Below, one piece after another: positions 34,401 through 43,829 of a stretch of DNA of 64,000 nucleotides (positions are counted from its first letter, which is position 1; every line of letters starts with the position of its first letter). A program made the translations under genes and the position numbers. The DNA comes from Ideonella sp. A 288 (GTDB lineage Bacteria > Pseudomonadota > Gammaproteobacteria > Burkholderiales > Burkholderiaceae_C), in contig NZ_MWLO01000126.1 of NCBI RefSeq assembly GCF_002198735.1, forward strand, positions 23,138 through 87,137. Reading direction: 5' to 3'. The notes beneath the pieces are model-generated. The model did not search any database, was not told the DNA's origin, and saw only the letters and a program-made list of their open reading frames with translations.

Positions 34401-34510
34401 TGATGCAGCGCTTGCGCGCCATCCGCATCGACCATGCGCAGGGGTTCCTGCTGCACCGTCCGGAGCCTCTGGACGCACTGCTGGCGTCGTCGACCGCTGT
34501 GCCGGGCTGA
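31475..34510 (+). CDS. GAF-PAS-GGDEF-EAL cyclic di-GMP signalling protein
   Basis: About 1,011 residues. A GAF domain lies at about 15-165 (DAERQWFKANIGLPGVSETPR region) and three PAS domains at about 180-555. GGDEF at 660-664 is intact with an RxxD inhibitory site (RARD) five residues before. The EAL domain follows, with motif EVL at 791-793; Glu and Leu are kept, and the metal and catalytic residues (DDFGAG, TVAEFVE, HAQGF) are present. It may both make and break cyclic di-GMP under control of the sensor domains. There is no membrane segment. The start at 31475 has GGAG six bases upstream; earlier ATGs are possible. Confidence 0.9.
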   Translation: MHVAPGRHDEIGALAALSSLEVLDSGPEPELDALVRIASTVCGVPISLISLVDAERQWFKANIGLPGVSETPRDVAFCAHAVLQDGLFEVPDATQDPRFADNPLVSGAPDIRFYAGAPLRLSSGHRVGTLCVIDRRPRWLDPTQRDVLRQLAVAAAQILEGRHAIRQVERANAEAAAAALVLRHSADAVIGLSIGAHVKQWNGAAERMFGYAPQEIVGQPMALLVPPQDHGARDSVFGRLTHDGDSESYEAVLVHRNGTPIDVAITLVPEFDAAGQRTGCTKFVRDISKRRRAERALLESERSLRFEVTERERVNGLLMRSTASMQEAQRLGRIGSWEWRIDPDITTWSDELYRILGQDPRCPPPSYAEHAMVYLPASWALLQAAVEQALRTGERYAMDLEFQRPDGGRGWVHARGEAMRNIRGDIIGLRGTAQDVTDARRLSAELARQNELLRVTLQSIGDAVITTDAEGRVTWLNPVAERMTGWPSAEASGRPLTQVFNIVDAETRQPSTNPVAACLAQDAVVGLAQHTLLVSRDGAEFGIEDSAAPIRSDRGDMLGVVLVFHDVTEQRRLSGEMSFRATHDALTGLVNRAEFETRLSRTLDKSHQDRSEHAVLYIDLDQFKLVNDACGHAVGDQLLQQVSRLLADAVRARDTLARLGGDEFAVILEHCTSEQAQRVAQQVCDRMDDFRFVHDGRRFRIGTSIGLVPLDSRWASTAAILQAADTSCYAAKEAGRNRVHAWFDTDGAIRARHGEMQWASRLETALDEGRFVLFAQRIEPLHGKAGGLHAEVLLRMLDDDGALVPPGAFLPAAERFHLASRIDRWVLRRAVEWMKAVPAIDKIENLSVNLSGQSIGDRSFHRWALELLGDAGAAVCTRLCLEITETAAVTSFADATVFIERVRAAGVKVALDDFGAGASSFGYLKTLPVDYLKIDGQFIRNLITDPLDEAAVRCFADVAKVMGIETVAEFVENAEVMQRLRAIRIDHAQGFLLHRPEPLDALLASSTAVPG

Positions 34511-34532
34511 GCGCGCCCGGCTCGGACGATGC

Positions 34533-34856
34533 TCAGACCTGCATGTTCATGATGTCGGTGTAGGCCTGCATCAGGCGGTTGCGCACCGACAGCGTGGCCT
34601 GGAAACCGATCTGGGCCTTCTGCATCGACATCATGGTCTGCTCGAGGCCGACCTCGGGGTTGCCGAGCTGCAGCTCGCGCTGCATCGACTGGGCCTCGAT
34701 CTGCGATTCGCTCACGTCGCGCAGCGCCTGCGCCATCGTGGCCTGGAAGCTGCCCTGCTCGGCCACCTTGGGTGGGGCGATCGGGTGCCCGTCCGGCCGC
34801 AGGCCAGCCCGGGCCACGGCCTGGGCGAAGTCGAAGGGCTTGAGCTTCACGTCCAT
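34533..34856 (-). CDS. fliE: Flagellar hook-basal body protein FliE
   Basis: A 107-residue rod/MS-ring junction protein. GSFQATMAQALRDVSESQ and the C-terminal ATLSVRNRLMQAYTDIMNMQV match FliE. GAGGTGA precedes the ATG at 34856. It is divergent from fliF, an arrangement common in beta- and gammaproteobacteria; the 218-base gap must hold both class II promoters. Confidence 0.93.
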   Translation of the reverse strand: MDVKLKPFDFAQAVARAGLRPDGHPIAPPKVAEQGSFQATMAQALRDVSESQIEAQSMQRELQLGNPEVGLEQTMMSMQKAQIGFQATLSVRNRLMQAYTDIMNMQV

Positions 34857-35074
34857 CGGGTCACCTCTGTGGCGTCGGCGCCGTCGCAGGCCGCCGCGCC
34901 GGCACGGTGGCGGGCGGGGGGCACGAAAGCGGCGGGCGCATGAAGGGCTTGTCCACGGTCCGCACTGTAGGCCGGCCCCTCGGCCACGATGGCGCGAACT
35001 GAAGCGCGAAATGCAGGCTGTTTGCGCCATGCCGAGACCCCCCGCTGCCGAACAATCGAGCACATCCGGGGCCC

Positions 35075-36820
35075 ATGTCGACCTCGGCCTCGCCCCCCGA
35101 TTGCAGCCCGGTCCCGATGGACGCCAACATCACACCCCTCACGCCGCAGAACGCCGTCACCGCCCGGTCCGCCGACGCGATGAACCGCACGACGATGTCG
35201 CGCCTGGCGCTGATGCCCACCCGTGCCAAGGTGATGCTGGGCGTGGGCGCCGCAGCGCTGGTGGCGCTGGCCGCGTCGCTGCTGCTGTGGAGCCAGTCGG
35301 CCAACCTGGCACCGCTCTACCCGAACGGCATGTCCGACAAGGACGCCGCGCCGGTGCTCGACCAACTGCGCCAGCTGGGCGTGGCGCCCAAGGTGATGGA
35401 CGGCGGGGTGGTCATGGTGCCGGCCGCCCAGGTGGCCGAGCTGCGCATGAAGCTGTCGCAGGCCGGGCTGCCCAAGTCCAGCCCCAGCGGTTTTGCCTTG
35501 ATGGACAACGCGCGCTTCGGCCAGTCGCAGCTGCAGGAGCGCACCCAGCTGCAGCGTGCGCTGCAGGACGAGGTGGGCAAGTCGATCGCACAGCTCGCGT
35601 CGGTGGATTCGGCCCGCGTGATCCTGGCCCTGCCGACGCAGAACGGCTTCTACCGCGAGCAGCAGAAGCCCAGCGCCTCGGTCGTCGTCACGCTGCGCCC
35701 GGGCCACACGCTCGACCGCCAGCAGATCGCCGGCATCGTGCACCTGGTGTCGTCGTCGGTGGCCGACCTGTCGCCCAAGGCGGTGACCGTGCTCGACCAG
35801 AACGGCACGCCGCTGGCCGGCACCGGCGACAGCGCGCAGCAGGGCCTCGATTCGCAGCAGCTGCAGTACGTGCAGCAGGTGGAGAACAGCTACCTCAAGC
35901 GCGTGCTCGAGATCCTCGAGCCGGCGCTGGGCCGCGACAACCTGCGCGCCACCGTCACCGCCGAGATCGACTTCACACAGCAGGAATCCACCTCCGAGGC
36001 CTACAAGCCCAACCAGACCGGCGAGGCCACGCTGCGCAGCCAGCGCAGCGCCGAGTCGACCGTGCCCGGCACGGCCCAGCCGTCCGGCGTGCCGGGTGCG
36101 GCCAGCAACCAGCCGCCGACACCGGCCGCCGCCCCGCTCACCGGCGCCTCGGCGCCGCTGCAGGGCTCGCAGGTGGGCTTGGCCGGCGGCGGTGCGCGCA
36201 AGGAAAGCACGATCAACTACGAGGTCGACAAGACCGTCAGCGTCAAGCGCAATGCCACCGGCGTGGTCAAGCGCCTGAACGCGGCCGTGCTGGTCAACCA
36301 CCGCAGCACAACCGACGCCAAGGGCAAGACCACCACCGCGCCGCTGCCGCCCGAAGAGATGGAAAAACTCACGGCCCTGGTGCAGGAGACCATCGGCTTC
36401 AGCAAGGACCGCGGCGACTCGGTCAAGGTGGTGAGCATCCCCTTCCGTGCCGACGCGGTGCCCAAGACCGAAGACCTGCCGCTGTGGAAGCAGCCCTGGC
36501 TGCTCGACCTGGTGCGTGCCGGCGCGGTGCCGCTGGCCCTGATGGGCGTGGCCCTGCTGCTGGTCTTCGCGGTGATCCGCCCGGCGTTGAAGCAGGGCGA
36601 GCTGCCCGAGACCGACGCCGAGGCCGAGGCCGCTGCCAAGGGCCTGGACGCGGTGGTCGACGACACGCAGGCCCTGCCCGGCCCCGACGGCGCCGAGATG
36701 GCCGCGCTGGAACCCCCGAAGGTCAACAAGAAGCTCGAGGACGCCCGCATGCTGGCGCGCGAGAACCCCTCGGCCGTGGCCAGCATCGTGCGCGGCTGGG
36801 TCAGCGGCGAAGCCGCCTGA
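35075..36820 (+). CDS. fliF: Flagellar MS-ring protein FliF
   Basis: A 581-residue protein with two membrane helices (about 48-66 and 480-500) flanking the periplasmic ring-building domains (YPNGMSDKDAAPVLDQL, then the YscJ-like part). The C-terminal tail (ARMLARENPSAVASIVRGW) binds FliG. A later ATG at 35117 is a possible alternative start. It is the first gene of the fliF-fliR run. Confidence 0.95.
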   Translation: MSTSASPPDCSPVPMDANITPLTPQNAVTARSADAMNRTTMSRLALMPTRAKVMLGVGAAALVALAASLLLWSQSANLAPLYPNGMSDKDAAPVLDQLRQLGVAPKVMDGGVVMVPAAQVAELRMKLSQAGLPKSSPSGFALMDNARFGQSQLQERTQLQRALQDEVGKSIAQLASVDSARVILALPTQNGFYREQQKPSASVVVTLRPGHTLDRQQIAGIVHLVSSSVADLSPKAVTVLDQNGTPLAGTGDSAQQGLDSQQLQYVQQVENSYLKRVLEILEPALGRDNLRATVTAEIDFTQQESTSEAYKPNQTGEATLRSQRSAESTVPGTAQPSGVPGAASNQPPTPAAAPLTGASAPLQGSQVGLAGGGARKESTINYEVDKTVSVKRNATGVVKRLNAAVLVNHRSTTDAKGKTTTAPLPPEEMEKLTALVQETIGFSKDRGDSVKVVSIPFRADAVPKTEDLPLWKQPWLLDLVRAGAVPLALMGVALLLVFAVIRPALKQGELPETDAEAEAAAKGLDAVVDDTQALPGPDGAEMAALEPPKVNKKLEDARMLARENPSAVASIVRGWVSGEAA

Positions 36821-36834
36821 GGTAGGCAAACGCC

Positions 36835-37830
36835 ATGGACGACGAAGGCCTCGAAGACGCAGCGATCCTGCTGATGTCCCTCGGCGAAGAGGAAGCCGCG
36901 GAGGTGTTCAAGCACCTTGCGCCGAAGGAAGTGCAACGCCTGGGCGAGACCATCGCCCGGCTCAAGGTGGTGGGCCGCGAGCGCGTGGACAGCGTGCTCG
37001 ACAAGTTCACCATCGTGGCGGCCGAGCAGCACATCCTGGTCTCCGACACCGACGAGTACGTGAAGGCAGTGTTGCGCAAGGCGCTGGGCGAGGACAAGGC
37101 CAGCCTGCTGATCGACCGCATCCTGCAGGGCAGCGACGTCTCGGGCATCGAGAGCCTGAAGTGGATGGACGCCGACTCGGTGGCCGAACTGCTGCGCCAC
37201 GAGCACCCGCAGATCGTCGCCGCCATCCTGGTGCACCTGGACTACGACCAGGCCTCGTCGATCATCAAGGCCTTCACCGAGCGGCAGCGCAACGAGGTGC
37301 TGGTGCGCATCGCCACGCTCGACGGCATCCAGCCCACCGCGCTGAAGGACCTCAACGAGGTGATGAGCCGCGTGCTGGCCGGCGGCGACCGCCTGAAGAA
37401 GACCTCGCTCGGCGGCGTCAAGCCGGCGGCCGAGATCATCAACCTGCTGGGCACCGCGGTCGAGACCTCGGTGCTGGACTTCATCCGCGAGGCCGACGCC
37501 GACCTGGCCCAGAAGATCATGGACAACATGTTCACCTTCGACGACCTGAACAAGCTCGACGACAAGGGCATGCAGGCGCTGCTGAAGGAAGTGCAGTCCG
37601 AATCGCTGGTCATCGCGCTGAAGGGCGCCGCGCCCGAGATGCGCGAGAAGGTGTTCAAGAACATGTCCAGCCGCGCCGCCGAGACGCTGCGCGAAGACCT
37701 CGAATCGCGCGGCCCGGTGCGTGTGTCCGAGGTCGAATCGGAACAGAAGGAAATGCTCAAGACCGTGCGCCGCCTGATGGACGAAGGCCAGATCGTGATG
37801 GCCACCGGAGGCGCCGATGAGTTCCTCTAG
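36835..37830 (+). CDS. fliG: Flagellar motor switch protein FliG
   Basis: A 331-residue C-ring protein. It has an N-terminal FliF-binding domain, the EHPQIVAAILVHL motif in the middle domain, and the C-terminal torque helix (DDLNKLDDKGMQALLKEV) that faces MotA. It begins 14 bases after fliF and overlaps fliH by 14 bases. Confidence 0.95.
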   Translation: MDDEGLEDAAILLMSLGEEEAAEVFKHLAPKEVQRLGETIARLKVVGRERVDSVLDKFTIVAAEQHILVSDTDEYVKAVLRKALGEDKASLLIDRILQGSDVSGIESLKWMDADSVAELLRHEHPQIVAAILVHLDYDQASSIIKAFTERQRNEVLVRIATLDGIQPTALKDLNEVMSRVLAGGDRLKKTSLGGVKPAAEIINLLGTAVETSVLDFIREADADLAQKIMDNMFTFDDLNKLDDKGMQALLKEVQSESLVIALKGAAPEMREKVFKNMSSRAAETLREDLESRGPVRVSEVESEQKEMLKTVRRLMDEGQIVMATGGADEFL

Positions 37831-38563
37831 ATCGAACGGCCCGCGCCAGGTGCCGCCGCCGCCGGGCTCGCGCACCGCCGCGTCGTATACGCGCTTCATC
37901 CCGCGCGAAGAGCTGCAGGGCTTCGCCAGCTGGATGCCCGATTCCTTCGGCGACACGCCGGCCCAGGCCAGCGCGGCGCCCGAGCCCGCGCCAGCGCCGG
38001 CCGAACCCAGCGCCGCCGAATGGCAGGCCGAGGTGAACGCCGCACGCCAGGCCGGCTACCAGGACGGCTACCGCGACGGGCTGTCGGCGCTGGAGAGCTT
38101 CAAGCAGAGTTTTGCACGCCAGATGAGCGGCCAGTTCGCGCCGCTGGTGCAGTCCTTCGATGCCCAGCTGGGCGCGCTCGAGCAGCGCATCGCCGCCTCG
38201 GTGGCCCAGGTGGCCGTGCAGCTGGCCCGGCAGGTGGTGCGCAGCGAGCTCGCCGCTCGCCCGGCGCTGGTGGCCCAGGTGGCCCAGGAGGCGGTGCACG
38301 CGGTGCTGATGAGCGCCAAGCACATCGTCGTGCACGTGAACCCGGCCGACCAGGCGCTGATCGACGGCGAGGCCGCCGAGACCCTGGCCGCGCGCGGTGC
38401 CCGCATGGTCGGCCAGGCCAGCATCGAGCGCGGCGGCTGCCTGGTCGAGACCGATGCCGGCACCATCGACGCGCGCGTCGAGGCGCGCTGGAACGACACC
38501 GTGCAGGCCCTCGGCACCGAGGTGCCCTGGCACGGCGACCCGCCACCGGCCACCACGCCATGA
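37817..38563 (+). CDS. fliH: Flagellar export regulator FliH
   Basis: A 248-residue peripheral stalk protein of the export ATPase. A Pro/Ala-rich N-terminus is followed by a long helix ([21 protein letters not shown]) and the C-terminal FliI-binding domain ([16 protein letters not shown], then [10 protein letters not shown]). It overlaps both neighbours. Confidence 0.93.
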   Translation: MSSSRSNGPRQVPPPPGSRTAASYTRFIPREELQGFASWMPDSFGDTPAQASAAPEPAPAPAEPSAAEWQAEVNAARQAGYQDGYRDGLSALESFKQSFARQMSGQFAPLVQSFDAQLGALEQRIAASVAQVAVQLARQVVRSELAARPALVAQVAQEAVHAVLMSAKHIVVHVNPADQALIDGEAAETLAARGARMVGQASIERGGCLVETDAGTIDARVEARWNDTVQALGTEVPWHGDPPPATTP

Positions 38564-40026
38564 TCGACGCCGACCTGTCCCACGGCAGCAGCGACTCCGC
38601 CCTGGCATCGGCACCCGACGCCGCCATGCCCGCCAGCCCGCGCATCGAGCGCTGGGGCCACTACCTCGCCGACCTCGAGGCCTACGCCGGCATGCATGTG
38701 CCGCTGCAGACGCAGGGCACGCTGGTGCGGGTGGCCGGCCTGGTGCTCGAAGCCGCCGGCGTGCGCGCCCCCGTGGGCTCGGTGTTCGAGGTGCACGGCG
38801 ACAGCCCGATGCCGGTGCTGGCCGAGGTGGTGGGCTTCAACGGCGACCGCGCCTACCTGATGCCCACCGGCGAGGTGCACGGCCTGGCCAGCGGCGCCCG
38901 CGTGCTGCCGCGCGCCGTGCCGCACGCGCCGCCGCGCCTGGGCCGCGACAACCAGCTCTGGCGCCGCAGCGAAGACCGCGGCCTGCACCTGGCCATGGGC
39001 GATGGCCTGCTCGGCCGCGTGGTCGATGCGCACGGCCAGCCGATGGACCGGCTGGGCCCGCTGACCCATGTGCGCAACGAACCGATGACGCGCCGGCCCA
39101 TCAACGCGATGGACCGCGACCCGGTGCGCACCCCGCTGGACACCGGCGTGCGCGCCATCAACGCCATGCTCACCGTGGGCCGCGGCCAGCGCATCGGCCT
39201 GTTCGCCGGCACCGGCGTGGGCAAGAGCGTGCTGCTGGGCATGATGGCCCGCTACACCGCGGCCGACGTGATCGTCGTCGGCCTGATCGGCGAACGCGGC
39301 CGCGAGGTGAAGGAATTCATCGAGGACATCCTGGGTGCCGAGGGCCTGGCGCGCAGCGTGGTGGTGGCCGCCCCGGCCGATGCGCCGCCGCTGGTGCGCA
39401 TGCAGGGCGCCACCTACGCCACCGCGATCGCCGAGCACTTCCGCGACCAGGGCCGCCACGTGCTGCTGCTGATGGACAGCCTCACCCGCTACGCGATGGC
39501 GCAGCGCGAGATCGCGCTGGCCATCGGCGAGCCGCCGGCCACCAAGGGCTACCCGCCGAGCTGCTTCGCCAAGCTGCCGCAGCTGGTGGAGCGCTCGGGC
39601 AACGGCCTGAAGGGCGTGGGCTCGATCACCGCCTTCTACACCGTGCTGAGCGAGAGCGACGACCCGCAGGACCCGATCGCCGATGCCGCCCGCGGCATCC
39701 TCGACGGCCACATCGTGCTGTCGCGCGACCTGGCCGAGGCCGGCCACTACCCGGCCATCGACGTCGAGCGCTCGGTGTCGCGGGTGATGCCCAGCGTGGC
39801 CCCGCGCGAGCAGCTCGAGGCCGCCCGCCGCGTGCGCGGCCTGCTGTCGCGGCTGACCAAGGCGCGCGACCTGATCCAGCTGGGCGCCTACGCGCCCGGC
39901 CACGACCCCGAACTCGACCTCGCGGTTCGGCTGCAGCCCCAACTGGCCGCACTGCTGCAGCAGGACATGCACGACCGCGCCCCGCTGGACGCCAGCCGCC
40001 ATCAGCTGTGCCGTCTGGTCACCTGA
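38560..40026 (+). CDS. fliI: Flagellar export ATPase FliI
   Basis: A 488-residue F1-beta-like ATPase. Walker A is GTGVGKS at about 217-223, Walker B is [18 protein letters not shown], and the family mark [19 protein letters not shown] is present. It drives loading of export substrates. The start overlaps the fliH stop (ATGA). Confidence 0.95.
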   Translation: MIDADLSHGSSDSALASAPDAAMPASPRIERWGHYLADLEAYAGMHVPLQTQGTLVRVAGLVLEAAGVRAPVGSVFEVHGDSPMPVLAEVVGFNGDRAYLMPTGEVHGLASGARVLPRAVPHAPPRLGRDNQLWRRSEDRGLHLAMGDGLLGRVVDAHGQPMDRLGPLTHVRNEPMTRRPINAMDRDPVRTPLDTGVRAINAMLTVGRGQRIGLFAGTGVGKSVLLGMMARYTAADVIVVGLIGERGREVKEFIEDILGAEGLARSVVVAAPADAPPLVRMQGATYATAIAEHFRDQGRHVLLLMDSLTRYAMAQREIALAIGEPPATKGYPPSCFAKLPQLVERSGNGLKGVGSITAFYTVLSESDDPQDPIADAARGILDGHIVLSRDLAEAGHYPAIDVERSVSRVMPSVAPREQLEAARRVRGLLSRLTKARDLIQLGAYAPGHDPELDLAVRLQPQLAALLQQDMHDRAPLDASRHQLCRLVT

Positions 40027-40043
40027 GCCACTGAGCCCCCAAC

Positions 40044-40511
40044 ATGTCCACCCTGGATTCCATCGCCACGCTGAACACCCTGCTGCAGCACGCCACCCAC
40101 GAGCGCGACACCGCGCTGGCCGCGCTGCAGCAGGCCGAGGCCGCCGCCGAGGCGGCGCGCCGGCAGGCCGAGCAGTTGCTGGGCTACCGCGTCGAGTACC
40201 GCGAACGCTGGGGCAGCCACTTCCGCGGCTCCGGCACCATCGAGTTGCTGCACTGCTACCAGGGCTTCGCCGGTCGGCTCGACCAGGCCATCGGCCAGCA
40301 GGACCAGGCCGTGAAGAATGCCGAGGCCCGCGTCGAGCGCGCGCGCGCACTGTGCGTGGCCCGCGAGCAGCGCGTGGCCGCGGTGCGCAAGCTGATCGAA
40401 CGCCGCCGTGCCGAACTCGACCGCGCCGCGGGCCGGCGCGAACAGCGCCAGCTCGACGAGGCCGCCGCCCGCCAGGGCGCGGCCCGCAGTGCCGCCTTCT
40501 CGTCCCAGTGA
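40044..40511 (+). CDS. fliJ: Flagellar export protein FliJ
   Basis: A 155-residue coiled-coil protein, the central stalk of the FliI ring. The sequence is nearly all helix with high Ala, Glu, Arg and Gln. The identification rests on size, coiled coil and position between fliI and fliK, plus the FliJ-like IGQQDQAVKNAEARVERAR. Confidence 0.9.
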   Translation: MSTLDSIATLNTLLQHATHERDTALAALQQAEAAAEAARRQAEQLLGYRVEYRERWGSHFRGSGTIELLHCYQGFAGRLDQAIGQQDQAVKNAEARVERARALCVAREQRVAAVRKLIERRRAELDRAAGRREQRQLDEAAARQGAARSAAFSSQ

Positions 40512-40521
40512 GCCCACCACG

Positions 40522-41952
40522 ATGATGCCTGCCCTGTCCCCCCTGGCCGCCATCAGCGGCCCCGCCCCGCAGCCTTTGTCGGGCGGTGCCCGCAGCGCCG
40601 CAGGTGAGGGCCAGCCCCCAGGCGCGGGCTTTTCCAATCTGCTGAAGAAGGCCTCGGCCCAGACGCAGCCGGTGGTGCGCGACACCAGCGCCCGCCCGCC
40701 CGCGCGGCCCGCCGATCGCCGCGGCGATGCCGCGGTGGACGACCCCGCCGCGCGCGATGGCCAGGCCGAGACCGGCGCAACCGCCGAGGCCGCGACCGAC
40801 CCCGCGGCCCAGCCGACCACCGCCGACGCCTGGCGGCCCCCGCCGCCGACCGAGCCGACCACCGCGCCGGCCGATGGCCTGCTGGCCGCGCCACCGATGG
40901 ACGGCACGGACCTGGCCGTGGCCACGGCCGCGATGGGCGCCGACACGTCGGCCGCGGCAACGGCCGTGGTCGCCGCAGCGGCAGAACGCGCCGCCGCGGC
41001 GTCGGCCAGCGCCGCGGCCGTCGCGGCCGCCGCAACTGCCGCCCCCTCCACCACCAACACCGCCGTCGACGCGGCCACCACCGCCGCACTCGGCGCCGAG
41101 GCCACCGCGTCCGCGGCCGCACGCACCACGCCCTCGCAGGCCGGCGGCGAGTTCACTGCCCGGCTGTCGAACGCCCGCCTCGACGGCACCCCCGAGCGCC
41201 GCACGCCCGTGCGCGCCGCATCGGCCGACGCGGCCCCTGCCGACCTGTCCGCCATCGCCGACGCCTCGACAGGGCCCCCGGGCACCGCGCTGACGCCGGC
41301 CATCGCCACGCCGTCCGACCCGGCCGACCCGGGCCTGGGCCGCAGCGCAGACCGTGCTGCCGACAGCCTGCCGACCGCCATCACCGACGCCGCTGCCACG
41401 GCCTCCCAGGCCACCGACGCCGCACCGCTGGCGGCCCTGGCCACGCCGCCCTCCCCCACCGGCACGCCACCGGCATTGGCGGGGGGACCGGCCGCGGGCA
41501 GCGCCCATGCCCCGGTCGAGGCCCGCGTGCCGGTGCCGGTGACCAGCCCCGAGTTCGCGCCCGCCTTCGGCCTGCAGATCAGCACCCTGGCGCGCGACGG
41601 CATCGAGCATGCGCGCCTGCAGCTCAACCCGGCCGACCTGGGCCCGATCACCGTGCGCATCGCCATGGACGGCACCGGCGCGCGCATCGACTTCCAGGCC
41701 GACGCCGCCGTCACGCGGCAGGCCATCGAATCGTCGCTGCCCGCGCTGGCCGGATCGCTGCGCGAGGCCGGCCTCACGCTCACCGGCGGCGGCGTCTCGC
41801 AGCAGCCGCAAGACCGCCCGGCCGACCCGCGCCAGGCCGGTGCTTCCGGTCGAGCGGGCGGCGATGGCCGCCCCGATGCCGAGGGCGCCGACGCGCTGCT
41901 GCCGCGCCCCGTGCTGGCCGCACGCCGCGGCCTGGTCGACCTGGTGGCCTGA
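40522..41952 (+). CDS. fliK: Flagellar hook-length control protein FliK
   Basis: A 476-residue protein. The first 350 residues are Ala/Thr/Pro-rich and low complexity, the flexible ruler part. The C-terminal domain (about 370-440: RLQLNPADLGPITVRIAMDG) is the conserved switch that changes export specificity when the hook is complete. Two adjacent ATGs begin the gene. The next gene is 232 bases away. Confidence 0.92.
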   Translation: MMPALSPLAAISGPAPQPLSGGARSAAGEGQPPGAGFSNLLKKASAQTQPVVRDTSARPPARPADRRGDAAVDDPAARDGQAETGATAEAATDPAAQPTTADAWRPPPPTEPTTAPADGLLAAPPMDGTDLAVATAAMGADTSAAATAVVAAAAERAAAASASAAAVAAAATAAPSTTNTAVDAATTAALGAEATASAAARTTPSQAGGEFTARLSNARLDGTPERRTPVRAASADAAPADLSAIADASTGPPGTALTPAIATPSDPADPGLGRSADRAADSLPTAITDAAATASQATDAAPLAALATPPSPTGTPPALAGGPAAGSAHAPVEARVPVPVTSPEFAPAFGLQISTLARDGIEHARLQLNPADLGPITVRIAMDGTGARIDFQADAAVTRQAIESSLPALAGSLREAGLTLTGGGVSQQPQDRPADPRQAGASGRAGGDGRPDAEGADALLPRPVLAARRGLVDLVA

Positions 41953-42184
41953 CCGGCCCCGGCGGGCCGTGGCCCGCGGACGGCGGCAGCGGTGTGCCCG
42001 TGCTTCGACCCGGCCTGTGGTTGGGTGCGCCCGCCGCACGCCGGCGCCACGGGCAGCGGCACCAAATCGACGCGCTTTCGCCCGCTTATCGGCACATGCT
42101 CGGGTCGCCCGCTCCGAATAATGGTCTGCATCCCCCGCCGGGCGCTCCTGCCCTGCGGTGATCCTGCCAAGTGCCGGAGCCATC
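41953..42184 (+). promoter_or_regulatory. Gap before fliL, likely second promoter of the fli run
   Basis: A 232-base break in an otherwise tightly packed operon. GGCCCCGGCGGGCC-type inverted repeats follow the fliK stop, and an AT-richer stretch (CCGAATAATGG) precedes fliL. This suggests that fliLMNOPQR can be transcribed separately. I could not define the -35. Confidence 0.35.
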
Positions 42185-42802
42185 ATGTCTGCAGCCGCTG
42201 CCGAAGTCGCCGAAGCCCCCCCCAAGGGCGGTGGCAAGAAGAAACTGATCATCATCATCGCCGCCGTGCTGCTGCTCGTGCTGGTCGGCGGCGGGGCCGC
42301 GTTCTTCATGATGAAGAAGAAGGCCGCCGCGGCCGAAGATGGCGAGGAAGGCGACGGCCACGCGCCGGCCGCCGCCGCGCACGCGCCCAAGCACGAGGTC
42401 AAGCCCGGCACACCGCCGGTCTTCGTGCCGCTGGACCCCTTCACCGTCAACCTGGCGGACAAGGAGACCGAGCGCTATGCCCAGGTCGGCATCACGCTGG
42501 AGATCGACGACGCCAAGACCGGCGACACGCTCAAGGCCTACATGCCGGCCATCCGCAACAACATCCTGATGCTGCTGTCGCACAAGACCGCCGCCGAGCT
42601 GCTGTCGCGCGAAGGCAAGCTGAAGCTGGCCAAGGAGATCCGCCGCGAGGCACTGATGCCGCTGGGCATCGAGGTCGAGGACGAGGAAGACGAAGAAGCC
42701 GCCCCTGCGGAAGAACCGCCGAAGAAGAAGAAAAAGAAGAAGAAGGCCCCGGCGTCCTACCCGGTGAAAGCAGCGCACTTCTCCAACATCATCATCCAAT
42801 GA
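42185..42802 (+). CDS. fliL: Flagellar basal body-associated protein FliL
   Basis: A 205-residue protein with one membrane helix (LIIIIAAVLLLVLVGGGAAFF) and a periplasmic domain with PVFVPLDPFTVNLAD, which rings the stator. GGAG lies five bases before the ATG at 42185. There is an unusual charged linker (EDEEDEEAAPAEEPPKKKKKKKK) late in the protein before the last 18 residues. Confidence 0.93.
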   Translation: MSAAAAEVAEAPPKGGGKKKLIIIIAAVLLLVLVGGGAAFFMMKKKAAAAEDGEEGDGHAPAAAAHAPKHEVKPGTPPVFVPLDPFTVNLADKETERYAQVGITLEIDDAKTGDTLKAYMPAIRNNILMLLSHKTAAELLSREGKLKLAKEIRREALMPLGIEVEDEEDEEAAPAEEPPKKKKKKKKAPASYPVKAAHFSNIIIQ

Positions 42803-42827
42803 CCGATCCGGTCGCGACGGCGCCGCA

Positions 42828-43829
42828 ATGAACCAGCAGATCCTTTCGCAGGACGAAGTCGATGCACTGCTGCAGGGCATCACCGGCGAGAGCCAGAAGC
42901 TCGAGCAGGAAGAGGTCCAGCAGGGGGGCATCCGCGACTACGACCTGGCCAGCCAGGAGCGGATCGTCCGTGGGCGCATGCCCACGATGGAAATCATCAA
43001 CGAGCGCTTCGCCCGCAACATCCGCATCGGCCTGTTCAACCTGATCCGCAAGAGCCCCGAGGTGTCCATCGGCGGCATCAAGGTGCAGAAGTACAGCGCC
43101 TTCCTGCGCGAGATCGTGGTGCCGACCAACTTCAACATCGTCTCGGTGAAGCCGCTGCGCGGCTCGGGGCTGATCGTCTGCGATCCATCGCTGGTGTTTT
43201 CGGTGATCGACTCGCTGTTCGGCGGCGCAGGCAAGTTCCACACCCGCATCGAGGGGCGCGATTTCTCGCCCACCGAGCAGCGCATCATCCTGCGCCTGGT
43301 GGAAACCATCTGCGCCGAGTACAAGAAAGCCTGGGTGGGCATCTACCCGGTGGAGCTGGAATACCAGCGCCAGGAGATGCAGCCGCAGTTTGCCAACATC
43401 GCCACGCCCAGCGAGATCGTCGTGGCCACCTCGTTCACGCTGGAGGTGGGCGAGACCTCGGGCACGGTGCACTTCTGCATCCCCTACTCGACGCTCGAGC
43501 CCATCCGCGACGTGCTGTACAGCACCATGCAGGGCGACGCCGCCGAGCCCGACCGCCGCTGGGTGAACCTGCTGCGCCAGCAGATCCAGTCGGCCGACCT
43601 GAAGGTGGTGGCCGAACTGGCCCACGCCACGGCCACGGTGGAACAGTTGCTGTCCTTCAAGCCGGGCGACTTCATCGAGCTCGACCTCGACCCGATGATC
43701 CAGGCCAAGGTGGACGGCGTGCCCATTTTCGACTGCCACTACGGCACCAGCAATGGCAAGTACGCCATCAAGATCGACCGCCTGTTGACCAGCACCCCCG
43801 CGGGCTGGTTGGGAGAATCACATGTCTGA
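42828..43829 (+). CDS. fliM: Flagellar motor switch protein FliM
   Basis: A 333-residue C-ring protein. The N-terminal CheY-P binding peptide is LSQDEVDALLQGI, the middle domain includes the GGxG segment (FGGAGKFHTRIEGRDFSPTE), and the C-terminal SpoA domain resembles FliN. It overlaps fliN by eight bases. Confidence 0.96.
   Translation: MNQQILSQDEVDALLQGITGESQKLEQEEVQQGGIRDYDLASQERIVRGRMPTMEIINERFARNIRIGLFNLIRKSPEVSIGGIKVQKYSAFLREIVVPTNFNIVSVKPLRGSGLIVCDPSLVFSVIDSLFGGAGKFHTRIEGRDFSPTEQRIILRLVETICAEYKKAWVGIYPVELEYQRQEMQPQFANIATPSEIVVATSFTLEVGETSGTVHFCIPYSTLEPIRDVLYSTMQGDAAEPDRRWVNLLRQQIQSADLKVVAELAHATATVEQLLSFKPGDFIELDLDPMIQAKVDGVPIFDCHYGTSNGKYAIKIDRLLTSTPAGWLGESHV

Noticed and set aside
42088..42095. 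TTATCGGC, the reverse of a sigma-28 -10 element
   Set aside because: No TTGA at the required distance and no minus-strand gene to serve.
38068..42462. A 1,464-codon open frame on the minus strand
   Set aside because: It is antisense to fliH, fliI, fliJ, fliK and fliL. High GC removes stops in shadow frames; its Gly/Arg/Ala-rich text has no domain.
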